Positions 1 to 6,333 of a stretch of 9,759 nucleotides of DNA are shown here, in pieces. Location of the stretch: NCBI GenBank assembly GCA_963169155.1, contig CAUJGI010000400.1:1-9759 (forward strand), in the 5' to 3' direction. How positions within the stretch are numbered: the first letter of the stretch is position 1; each line of letters starts with the position of its first letter. A program made the position numbers and the translations under genes. The notes beneath the pieces were generated by a model. It did not search any database. It had not been told where the DNA came from and saw only the letters and a list, made by a program, of their open reading frames with translations. This DNA comes from Chloroflexota bacterium (lineage in GTDB: Bacteria > Chloroflexota > Anaerolineae > Promineifilales > Promineifilaceae).

Positions 1-3000
1 TGGATCTTTTGCCGGGCAGCGGCCGTTGCCGACCCATCCAGCTGCACCGCACAATGACGCGCCTTCAAGAAATGGCCAATGGCGTCCTGGTTTGCCGACA
101 AATGCTGCGCCTGCTGCCCGGCCATCAACTGGTATTTCAGCGCCCGCGGCCAATCCTCCCCCATGTAAGCATGATGGGCAATCAGCGGCGGCAGGCTGTC
201 CACATCGCCCCAGCCGGAGGTACGGCCGTCTTCCAAAAACGCCGCCACCAGCCGGTGATACGTCTTGCGCGAACTCACCGACAGGCTGTTGTAGGCCACT
301 TCTTGCAGCAGCGAGTGGATAAACGAGTAGACCCGCTCTGGGTTGCGCTGCGCCTCGCGGATCATCTCCACCAGCTGCAATTCAGACACGTAACCGTCCA
401 GCGGCTGGTCATTGCGGCTGCGGGTGATGTGTTCCAGCACGTCAAACGGGAACGAGCGCCCCACCACCGACGCCACCTGCGCCGTCCAGCGGCACAGCTC
501 CTCCAGCCGGTCCAGGCGGGCCAACAGCACCCCTTCCAGCGTTTCCGGCACGGTGATGGTGGCCACGGTCTGGCTAAACTGCCAACGGCCGTTTTCCTGC
601 AGCGTCAACAAGCCATCGTTCATCAAAGAGCGCAGAACTTCTTCCAGGTAGAGCGGATTACCCTCAGCACGGTCCAGAATGAGCGTTTCGGCCCCGGTTG
701 GCCATTGGTCAATGGGCACCAGGCTGTGCAGCAGCCGCTGCGCGTCTTCCCGCGACAGCCCTTCGATACGAATATCGGTATAAAAGAGGCCGTGGGCTTC
801 GGCCAGCGTATCACGCAGCTGCCAGCTGCCTTTCTCGCGCTCGGGGCGAAACAGCAGCAAAAAGAGCAGGGGCAGCTGCTCCACCAGCGGCAGCAAGAAG
901 GTAAGCAAATCGAGCGAGGCGTTGTCCATCCAGTGAATATTGTCGAACCAGATGATCAACGGCCGTACCCGCGCCTGGGCTATCAGCAGGGTGCGAAGGG
1001 CAATGAAGGTGTGCTGCCGCAGCGCATCGCCATCCAGGTAGCGCACTTTTTGCGCCAGGATGTCATCCAGCGGCAGCTTGAGGAAGTTGGCCAGGTAGGG
1101 CAGGCTGTCGGCGGCATCATCGGCAGACAGATTTTGGGTAAGCGCCTGGGACAACACCTGGAACGCCTGCGCCTCGTCAGCGTCGGGCTGGATGCCTACC
1201 AACTGGCGCACCAATTCGCGGAAGGGCCGGTAGCTGACCGTCTCGGTAAACGACAGGCAGCGCACCTGCAGCCAGCGCATCTCGTCGTGCTGCGCCTCGT
1301 AAGCCAGGCGCGACTTGCCCTGCCCCGCCTCGCCAATCAGCGAGACGATGCGGCCAAAGCCAAAGGAGAGCTGGTCGATGGCGTCTTGCAGCGCCGCCTG
1401 CTCGGTATCGCGGCCCACCAGCGGCGCTTGCAGCCCCTGTTTTTCCCGGGATGGCTGCGGCGTGGTGCGCAGCCCGGTGACGGCAAAGATGGGCACCGGC
1501 TGGCTTTTGCCCTTGAGCTGCACCGCTCCTTCCGGCTGGAGCACGGCCACTGTTTCGGTCTGGCGGCGCACGTTTTCGTTCACCAGCACGCACCCCTCTT
1601 TGGCGGCAGACATAAGCCGCGCGGCCAGGTTCACTTCGTCGCCCATCACCGTGTATTCGTGCCGCCAGCTGGCCCCCACGTACCCGGCAAACACGTAGCT
1701 GTAGCTGATGCCGATACGCTGGCTGAGCTGCCAGTCGGTCAGCCCCAACTCACCGGGCAAACTTTGGTTCAGTTCAGCCAGGGCTTCCTGCATGGCCAGG
1801 GCGGCGCGCACGGCCCGTTCCGCATCATCCTCGTGGGCAATGGGTGCGCCAAAGGTCACCAACGCCTTGTCGCCATGATCGTACAGGTCGATTTTGTTCA
1901 TCACGCCGCCAAACGGCCGTATCACCTCACTCATACTCACGTAATACCGGTTCAGGGCATGGACGATTTTGTCTTCGTGGCCGCTGCTCAGGCGTTCCAC
2001 CACCTCACCCAGGCCATCGACGTTGGCAAACAGGGTGGCCACCAGCCGGTGTTCACCTTTCAAGCTGGGGGCACGCGGATCGCTGGCCAGGCGGGGCAGC
2101 AGGCCGGTGGGCAAATACGGGGTAAAGGTCGCCAGCCAGGTGATGTGGCGGCGCAGCGAAGCCAGGTCAGGCGTCAGCGGGTAGATCGTTTCCTGGGGTG
2201 CAGTGTAGGTGCGGTCAGATGGCTGGTCGATGTACTCTACCAGCAAGAAGCGGGGATCGTCGGGCAGAGGAACGGCCGTGAGCACCACATCCGCTCCCAC
2301 CGCTTCATACGTTGCCTGGTCGATGAGCACCTGACCGGCGGAAGCGGCCGTTTCGACAGCGGCCGTGGCATTTACGTCCGGGCCAAACAGGGCATATTCC
2401 ATGTTCTCCACAGTGCCCAGCTGGGCAGCAAAAAAGCGGCCGCGCTTCAGACCCACGCTCATGCGCAGGGGGAAGGTGCCTTGCGACGTTTTGGTCTCGG
2501 CAAAGTCAGCCATCGCCGCCTGCATCTTAACGGCCGCTTGAACAGCCAGCGTGGCGCTGTTTGGCCCCTCGCTGCCGCTCAGCGCGGGAAACATCTCGCC
2601 AAAATCGTGGCCTTCGGTTGACTGTTCAGTAAACAAGCCCAGGAGCGCGTCGCCGCCAAAGCGGATCAGCTGGCCATCGTGCGCCCGCAAAATGTCCAGC
2701 ATCGCGTCGAAGTAGCGGTTGACCACGTCGGTCACTTCTTCGGCCCCTTCGCGGCCAACCTGGCTGAGCCGTTCCGACATCGCCGTAAAACCGCTGATGT
2801 CGGCAAAAAGCAGGGTACCCTCGACAAATTCGCCATCGGCCTGGCCGGGATGAGGCTGCCGCCGTACCTGGCGCACCAGGGAGGCAGGCAGGTGTGAAGT
2901 GGTTGCTTCCAGCAGGCTGGCCAAATGGTTCACGCAGGCAGACAAAAGCGATCGCGGCGGTTCCTGAGCGGCTTCGGCCAGCGCCTGCATCAAGTTGGCA

Positions 3001-3068
3001 GGGAGAAAACGTTGTAATTGGGCCAGCTCCTCAGACGTCAACCCATGGTTTATCTCAAACTGTTCCAC
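1..3068 (-). CDS. Tandem class III adenylate/guanylate cyclase fused to STAND/AAA ATPase, 3' end outside window
   Basis: The open frame runs unbroken for 1,022 visible codons and leaves the window at the left edge, so the C-terminus is missing. Two cyclase homology domains are visible, at about residues 82-255 and 340-505. The first has both metal-binding aspartates (D90 in LFADISGFT, D140 in RFGGDALLGLF). The second has Asn in place of the first Asp (N349 in LFANVDG) but keeps the VNLAARL motif (N480, R484), which the first domain has lost (N233 kept, Ala at 237). A STAND/AAA ATPase domain follows from about 548, with Walker A GEAGQGKS (579-586) and a Walker B-like WFDNIHWMD (707-715). Helical, probably TPR-like sequence follows to the edge. 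This order matches mammalian soluble adenylyl cyclase and many large bacterial signalling proteins. It should make cAMP (cGMP cannot be excluded) in the cytoplasm, since no signal peptide or membrane segment is seen. The start chosen is GTG at 3066-3068 with a weak GAGAG six bases upstream; an in-frame TTG at 3090-3092 has no ribosome site. Confidence 0.93.
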   Translation of the reverse strand, partial: MEQFEINHGLTSEELAQLQRFLPANLMQALAEAAQEPPRSLLSACVNHLASLLEATTSHLPASLVRQVRRQPHPGQADGEFVEGTLLFADISGFTAMSERLSQVGREGAEEVTDVVNRYFDAMLDILRAHDGQLIRFGGDALLGLFTEQSTEGHDFGEMFPALSGSEGPNSATLAVQAAVKMQAAMADFAETKTSQGTFPLRMSVGLKRGRFFAAQLGTVENMEYALFGPDVNATAAVETAASAGQVLIDQATYEAVGADVVLTAVPLPDDPRFLLVEYIDQPSDRTYTAPQETIYPLTPDLASLRRHITWLATFTPYLPTGLLPRLASDPRAPSLKGEHRLVATLFANVDGLGEVVERLSSGHEDKIVHALNRYYVSMSEVIRPFGGVMNKIDLYDHGDKALVTFGAPIAHEDDAERAVRAALAMQEALAELNQSLPGELGLTDWQLSQRIGISYSYVFAGYVGASWRHEYTVMGDEVNLAARLMSAAKEGCVLVNENVRRQTETVAVLQPEGAVQLKGKSQPVPIFAVTGLRTTPQPSREKQGLQAPLVGRDTEQAALQDAIDQLSFGFGRIVSLIGEAGQGKSRLAYEAQHDEMRWLQVRCLSFTETVSYRPFRELVRQLVGIQPDADEAQAFQVLSQALTQNLSADDAADSLPYLANFLKLPLDDILAQKVRYLDGDALRQHTFIALRTLLIAQARVRPLIIWFDNIHWMDNASLDLLTFLLPLVEQLPLLFLLLFRPEREKGSWQLRDTLAEAHGLFYTDIRIEGLSREDAQRLLHSLVPIDQWPTGAETLILDRAEGNPLYLEEVLRSLMNDGLLTLQENGRWQFSQTVATITVPETLEGVLLARLDRLEELCRWTAQVASVVGRSFPFDVLEHITRSRNDQPLDGYVSELQLVEMIREAQRNPERVYSFIHSLLQEVAYNSLSVSSRKTYHRLVAAFLEDGRTSGWGDVDSLPPLIAHHAYMGEDWPRALKYQLMAGQQAQHLSANQDAIGHFLKARHCAVQLDGSATAAARQKI

Positions 3069-3169
3069 GTATGGCTCTCGATCTTGTGTCAATGGTATGT
3101 TTGAAAGTTGTTACAATATCTATCACGGAGTGCAAAACCTTCCAAACAGATAAACGATGTTTTGGCTGG

Positions 3170-3206
3170 AATATTCACGTGATCATGTGTAGAAACCGTG
3201 AATATT
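3170..3206. repeat. Perfect 10-bp inverted repeat with 17-base spacer
   Basis: AATATTCACG at 3170-3179 is matched by its exact reverse complement at 3197-3206. The spacer contains TGATCA and, together with the left arm, forms a second imperfect palindrome (CACGTGATCATGTG, 3176-3189, one mismatched pair). It lies about 100 bases upstream of the cyclase start and about 345 bases upstream of the ogt start. A stem-loop or a binding site for a dimeric regulator are both possible. No T-tract follows on either strand, which argues against a terminator. Confidence 0.5.
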
Positions 3207-3492
3207 TGCGATTTCGCTCTGAAGTACAGAACGATGCCTAAAAGCGTTGGTAAAGATACCGGGATATGATTCGCGGGTTTTCGGGTGTTGGCGGTTGTGT
3301 TCCCCACGCCTATTCTTCCGACGTTCACAGTAAAGCAGAAACCTTTCCGTAAGGCTGTCTATAGGGATGTGCAGCCGCTGTAAAAATTCTTACACTGGCA
3401 TTGGATCATCCGTTAGGTGGGCAACGGAGAGCAAGAGAGATCAGCAGTGGCGTACCACCGCGAAGGAAAATCCACAGACTGCACAAATGACA

Positions 3493-3508
3493 CAGATGAT
3501 CATATCTG
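3493..3508. promoter_or_regulatory. Short palindrome upstream of ogt, possible operator
   Basis: CAGAT (3493-3497) and ATCTG (3504-3508) flank a six-base centre GATCAT, giving a 16-base dyad whose right edge is 42 bases before the ogt ATG. Its position fits an operator near the ogt promoter. The arms are short, so chance is a real alternative. Confidence 0.25.
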
Positions 3509-3538
3509 CGAAATGGGGGCAATCTTTGGAATATTGTC

Positions 3539-3546
3539 GAGAGAGG
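3539..3546 (+). promoter_or_regulatory. Ribosome binding site of ogt
   Basis: The purine run GAGAGAGG ends four bases before the ATG at 3551. It is a reasonable Shine-Dalgarno sequence and supports this start over later in-frame candidates such as the Met at codon 10. Confidence 0.6.
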
Positions 3547-3550
3547 CAAC

Positions 3551-4063
3551 ATGGCGAAAGAAATTGTGTTTGCAGTGATGGGCAGTCCGTTGGGGGAACT
3601 TTTGCTGGCGGGCACTGAGCAAGGGCTGACGCATGTTGCGTTTCAGGCGGGGCAGAGTCCGCTGCGGCCGGAGGCTGATTGGCGGCGGGACGATGAGGTG
3701 TGGGTGACGGCCGTAACCCAACTCACCGCCTACTTTGCCGGGGAATTACACACCTTCAACCTGCCCCTCGCCCCGCAAGGTACGCCTTTCCAGCAGCAGG
3801 TGTGGGCCTATTTGCAAACGATTCCCTACGGCCGTACCACGACCTACAGCGCCATTGCTCAGGTATTAGGCAATCCCAAATTAACGCGGGCGGTGGGTGC
3901 GGCCAACGGCCGTAATCCTCTGGCCATCATTGTGCCCTGTCACCGCGTCATCGGCAGCGACGGTAAGTTGACAGGGTATGCCGGTGGTTTGCCGATTAAG
4001 GCAGCGTTGCTGGGATTAGAGCGGAACGGCCGTCTGAGCACTACCGAACCGCTCCTCTTTTAA
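3551..4063 (+). CDS. ogt: Methylated-DNA--protein-cysteine S-methyltransferase
   Basis: This 170-residue protein is a complete O6-alkylguanine-DNA alkyltransferase. It transfers the alkyl group from O6-alkylguanine (and O4-alkylthymine) in DNA to its own cysteine in a single irreversible reaction. The acceptor is C130 in the signature IVPCHRVIG (127-135), with H131 and E157 completing the expected hydrogen-bond network. The DNA-binding helix-turn-helix region is at about 98-122: Y99, the arginine finger R113 in LTRAVGAANG, and N122 in the GRNP turn. The N-terminal half (about 1-75) is the usual small alpha/beta domain, with no Ada-type zinc or AraC-like regulatory domain. The length is normal for Ogt/MGMT proteins. 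The gene stands alone on the plus strand, divergent from the cyclase gene and convergent with the hydrolase gene. It carries four copies of the octamer ACGGCCGT in only 513 bases, the densest cluster in the window. Confidence 0.96.
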   Translation: MAKEIVFAVMGSPLGELLLAGTEQGLTHVAFQAGQSPLRPEADWRRDDEVWVTAVTQLTAYFAGELHTFNLPLAPQGTPFQQQVWAYLQTIPYGRTTTYSAIAQVLGNPKLTRAVGAANGRNPLAIIVPCHRVIGSDGKLTGYAGGLPIKAALLGLERNGRLSTTEPLLF

Positions 4064-4070
4064 AAACTCA

Positions 4071-4135
4071 ACGCAAAGGCGCAAAGAGACGAAGCAGCAA
4101 AGACTTTGCCCCTTCAATTCTTTGCGCCTTTGCGT
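4071..4135. repeat. 17-bp inverted repeat of GCAAAG units, likely bidirectional terminator
   Basis: Bases 4071-4087 (starting ACGCAAAGGCGCAAAG) are the exact reverse complement of 4119-4135. Inside the loop a second small dyad, GCAAAG-A-CTTTGC (4097-4109), repeats the same hexamer. The element fills the 82-bp gap between the convergent ogt and hydrolase genes. It could therefore fold in either transcript and act as a bidirectional terminator, although no good T-tract follows the ogt-direction stem. Short direct units of this kind are familiar as dispersed intergenic repeats in environmental bacterial genomes; that comparison is from memory. Confidence 0.65.
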
Positions 4136-4145
4136 CAAATATGTC

Positions 4146-4952
4146 TCACTCGTTTTTGAAGTTTTCGGCCAGGAAGTCGAGCGTTTGCTGCCACGCCTGG
4201 CCTGCCGGACCAGGCTCGTCGAAGTTTTCTTCAGTCAGAAAGGCGTGTCCGACACCGGGGTAGATGGTAATCTGATTGGGGATGTCCAGGCTGTTGAGGG
4301 CGGCTTCAAACTCCAGCACATCAGCGGTGGGAATAGAAGCATCCTCCTCGCCAAACACACCCAAAACACCCTGGCCGTCGGTTAACGGCCGTAACAAGTC
4401 CGGGTCCGTCACCACTGCGCCATAATACAAAATCGTCAGCGCCATATTTTCCGACTGGCGCATGCCCAATTGCAGGGAGTGACCGCCGCCAAAACAAAAG
4501 CCCATCGAGGCCAGCCGCTCATTGTCCACTGACTCCAGGCTCATCAGGTAAGCCAGGGCCGCGTCTACATCGTTGAACACCTGCTCCTCTGGCGTGGAGA
4601 GCCGCAGGTAAAGCGCCCGCGGCACCTGGTCGGTCACCTCGCCGCGATAGGCGTCGGCGGCCAGTACCACGTACCCCTCAGACGCCAGCGCATCAGCCAG
4701 TACCGTCATGCCTTCATTGAAGCCCCACCATTCATGAATGAGCAGCACGCCGGGGTAGACGCCTGGCGCTTCCGGTTGGGCCAGGTAGCCGCGCAGTTCG
4801 GTACCGTCGGCATCGGTGTAGGTGACGTTGGTCCATTTTGCGGACGATTCGCCAAACCAGCCTTCGTACAAAACAATGCCGCCTGCAACAAGAAAGATAA
4901 GGAGGAGAACGGCCGTAAACCCCCAAAAAATTCGTCTAAGCCACTTCTTCAC
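4146..4952 (-). CDS. Membrane-anchored dienelactone hydrolase family protein
   Basis: This alpha/beta hydrolase of the dienelactone hydrolase family has 268 residues from the chosen start. Numbered from there, the catalytic residues are the nucleophile C153 in GFCFGGG, D204 in GEEDASIP and H236 in GVGHAF. E74 in IHEWWG is the family's extra glutamate. Members hydrolyse lactones or esters; the substrate here cannot be read from sequence. The N-terminus MKKWLRR followed by a hydrophobic stretch at about 11-29 is a signal anchor, so the enzyme domain probably sits outside the membrane, whereas classical family members are cytoplasmic. Start choice: a GTG at 4959-4961 gives 271 residues, but its only Shine-Dalgarno candidate, GGGAG (4961-4965), overlaps it. 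The in-frame GTG at 4950-4952 has that GGGAG eight bases upstream and is preferred. The gene lies downstream of a terminator and so probably has its own promoter. Confidence 0.9.
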   Translation of the reverse strand: MKKWLRRIFWGFTAVLLLIFLVAGGIVLYEGWFGESSAKWTNVTYTDADGTELRGYLAQPEAPGVYPGVLLIHEWWGFNEGMTVLADALASEGYVVLAADAYRGEVTDQVPRALYLRLSTPEEQVFNDVDAALAYLMSLESVDNERLASMGFCFGGGHSLQLGMRQSENMALTILYYGAVVTDPDLLRPLTDGQGVLGVFGEEDASIPTADVLEFEAALNSLDIPNQITIYPGVGHAFLTEENFDEPGPAGQAWQQTLDFLAENFKNE

Positions 4953-4960
4953 AAGGTTCA

Positions 4961-4965
4961 CTCCC
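4961..4965 (-). promoter_or_regulatory. Shine-Dalgarno that decides the hydrolase start
   Basis: On the minus strand these bases read GGGAG. They end eight bases before the GTG at 4950-4952, normal spacing, and overlap the alternative GTG at 4959-4961, which makes the longer protein unlikely. Confidence 0.55.
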
Positions 4966-4986
4966 GCAGCCGCACTTGCTTAGCGC

Positions 4987-5010
4987 AAAAAAACGCCGTA
5001 AGAAACGGCG
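4987..5010 (-). terminator. Rho-independent terminator after the TraB-family gene
   Basis: On the minus strand, CGCCGT (from 5010-5005) pairs with ACGGCG (4999-4994) around a five-base loop, and seven T residues follow directly (4993-4987). The stem is short but five of its six pairs are G-C. It lies about 90 bases after the stop of the TraB-family gene and about 35 bases before the hydrolase start. It may end the ABC-TraB operon or act within the hydrolase leader. Confidence 0.75.
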
Positions 5011-5022
5011 GCTGCATCACAC

Positions 5023-5060
5023 ATATTATTCCTCGATAACCGCTTTCACGGGTATGACAA
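5023..5060 (-). promoter_or_regulatory. Weak promoter candidate for the hydrolase gene
   Basis: On the minus strand a TAATAT (5028-5023) lies about 70 bases before the hydrolase GTG, and a TTGTCA (5060-5055) lies further upstream. The 26-base spacing between them is too long for a standard sigma-70 pair; from TTGTCA, a poor TATCGA box at 5038-5033 is better spaced (16 bases). A start of transcription near 5016 would place the leader fold at 4966-5015 at the very 5' end of the message. Confidence 0.22.
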
Positions 5061-5099
5061 GGTGGGTAAATCAACAAATCCACACAATCCGTGGTCAGA

Positions 5100-6296
5100 C
5101 TATTTTAAATTCGAGATAATTTCGACCGCACCGAGATAGGTACCCAGCACGCTGCCCAGACTGGTCAGGATGAACACCAGCAGCACCCGCAGCAGCTTGT
5201 TTTTCCACCACATGCGCCAATGGCCGATGTCATCCCCTACCGTTTGGAACTCGCGCACAACGGGCGGGGTGTAATACGCCTGGACAAACGCCGCGACGTA
5301 GCCCGCGCCAATCAGTGGCGACAGGCTGGTAATCGGCGCACCAAAAAAGGCCGCAGCAATGGTAAACGGATGCCCCCAGGCAATCACCCCACCGATGGCG
5401 CTGGGAATGCCATTCACCAAAAACCAGTACAGCATGTTGTCGCCGGCTGCCGACTCACCCTGGGTAAAGCCGATGTACACAATCATGCCCACGATGATCG
5501 CCGGGATGCCCCAGCCAATAATTTTGCCCACTGGCGATGGCGGCGGTACCTGCTCAATCAGGCTCAAATCTTCCTGGCGATTTTCCAGCAGGACGCGCTT
5601 GATGCCGCTCAGATGGCCCGCACCCACCACGGCCACCACCTTGTCGCCCACGGCGTCGCGGGTTTTTTGGGCAATGTAGATGTCGCGTTCATCGATAAGG
5701 ACACCTTTGAGCACGGGCATAAATTCGCCCAACTCGTTCATCAGCTCCGTCAGCACGTCCGACTGGCGAATCTCGCTCAGCATCTCTTCGGAAATCTCTT
5801 CACCTTCCACAGCACCAACAAAACCGGAGCTGAGCAGCTTCATCTTTTCCCAGAAGCTCATGCTGTTCCAGGCGCGGCGCAGGGTAATGCGCACGTCTCG
5901 ATCCACCAGCGCCAGGGGAATGTTCAGCTCTTGCGCCACCCTGGTCGCTTCCAGCAGTTCGGTACCGGGGGCCACGCCCAACTTCTGGCCCAGCCGCCGC
6001 TGGTACGAGGCCAGCAGCAGGTTGATGAGCAGGGTCATCAGCTGCTGCTGACGAATAATCTGCTTAAGGTCAAGATTTTCCCACTTGGTTTTGTCGGACA
6101 AAGTTTTGTAGCGCTGTTCATCCAGCTCCACGCACACGACGTCGGGCCGTTCCTGCTCGATGACGGCGCGCACCAGGTCGGTGGATTCCTGGGAAATGTG
6201 AGCCGTGCCGATGAGGATAAATTCACGGCCGTTTACCGGCACAATTTGCACGTCACTGGGGTAATTTCTGTCTACGATGTTGTTCTCTTGCTCCAT
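5100..6296 (-). CDS. TraB/PrgY family membrane protein
   Basis: This 398-residue protein matches the TraB family, which includes the enterococcal pheromone-shutdown proteins TraB/PrgY and archaeal and bacterial homologues related to the TIKI metalloprotease superfamily. The conserved family residues are GTAH (30-33), E57 in CVELDEQR, the DRDVRITLRR segment (132-141) and GAGHLSGI (225-232). The soluble part (about 1-250) is followed by a hydrophobic C-terminal region with about four membrane segments, near 257-277, 288-308, 310-340 and 368-392. The full length and order are typical. The biochemical role of bacterial members is not settled; the histidine and glutamate motifs suggest metal binding and possibly peptidase activity. 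The ATG at 6294-6296 has no clear Shine-Dalgarno sequence. The ABC exporter gene ends 37 bases upstream on the same strand with no terminator between them, so the two are probably cotranscribed. A terminator follows downstream. Confidence 0.92.
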   Translation of the reverse strand: MEQENNIVDRNYPSDVQIVPVNGREFILIGTAHISQESTDLVRAVIEQERPDVVCVELDEQRYKTLSDKTKWENLDLKQIIRQQQLMTLLINLLLASYQRRLGQKLGVAPGTELLEATRVAQELNIPLALVDRDVRITLRRAWNSMSFWEKMKLLSSGFVGAVEGEEISEEMLSEIRQSDVLTELMNELGEFMPVLKGVLIDERDIYIAQKTRDAVGDKVVAVVGAGHLSGIKRVLLENRQEDLSLIEQVPPPSPVGKIIGWGIPAIIVGMIVYIGFTQGESAAGDNMLYWFLVNGIPSAIGGVIAWGHPFTIAAAFFGAPITSLSPLIGAGYVAAFVQAYYTPPVVREFQTVGDDIGHWRMWWKNKLLRVLLVFILTSLGSVLGTYLGAVEIISNLK

Positions 6297-6333
6297 TCAA
6301 AAATCCATTCTAGAGGAGATTAACGCTGGGAAA

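Larger units (their letters stand above)
3069..3550. other. Gene-free divergent promoter region between cyclase gene and ogt
   Basis: No convincing gene lies in these 482 bases; the short open frames on either strand have no recognisable protein character and no good ribosome site. The stretch is visibly more AT-rich than the flanking genes. It separates two divergently read genes, so it should hold both promoters, but no clean -35/-10 pair could be assigned to either. It contains a perfect 10-bp inverted repeat (3170-3206), a smaller palindrome (3493-3508) close to the ogt start, and a CACAG/CACAA-rich run (3469-3498) that looks like a decayed intergenic repeat. Confidence 0.7.

Noticed and set aside
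2438..2445. A GCGGCCGC site (NotI type) as a possible cloning scar.
   Set aside because: It lies in frame within conserved cyclase sequence and fits the general abundance of CGGCCG in this DNA; no vector sequence is present.
9..2621. An 870-codon open frame on the plus strand across the cyclase gene.
   Set aside because: Its codons are exact complements of the cyclase codons, so it stays open only because that gene seldom uses TTA, CTA or TCA. The protein would be a His/Gln/Arg-rich stretch with no domain, while the minus frame has clear cyclase and ATPase motifs.
3087..3092. A perfect TTGACA -35 hexamer on the minus strand before the cyclase gene.
   Set aside because: It lies only 18 bases before the GTG start, so the matching -10 box would fall at the start codon, and the sequence there (CGTGGA) is not a -10 box.
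3089..3328. A 79-codon minus-strand frame in the divergent promoter region.
   Set aside because: The product has no recognisable domain, there is no convincing ribosome site, and the frame runs over the inverted repeat at 3170-3206. A real small gene cannot be fully excluded.
3367..3618. An 83-codon plus-strand frame running into ogt.
   Set aside because: It overlaps the ogt start in another frame and crosses the likely ogt promoter region; the sequence looks like random translation of repeat-like DNA.
5220..6323. A 367-codon open frame on the plus strand across the TraB-family gene.
   Set aside because: It has the same codon-aligned antisense relation, a His/Gln-rich product and no motif. 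The minus-strand frame has the full set of family residues and membrane helices.
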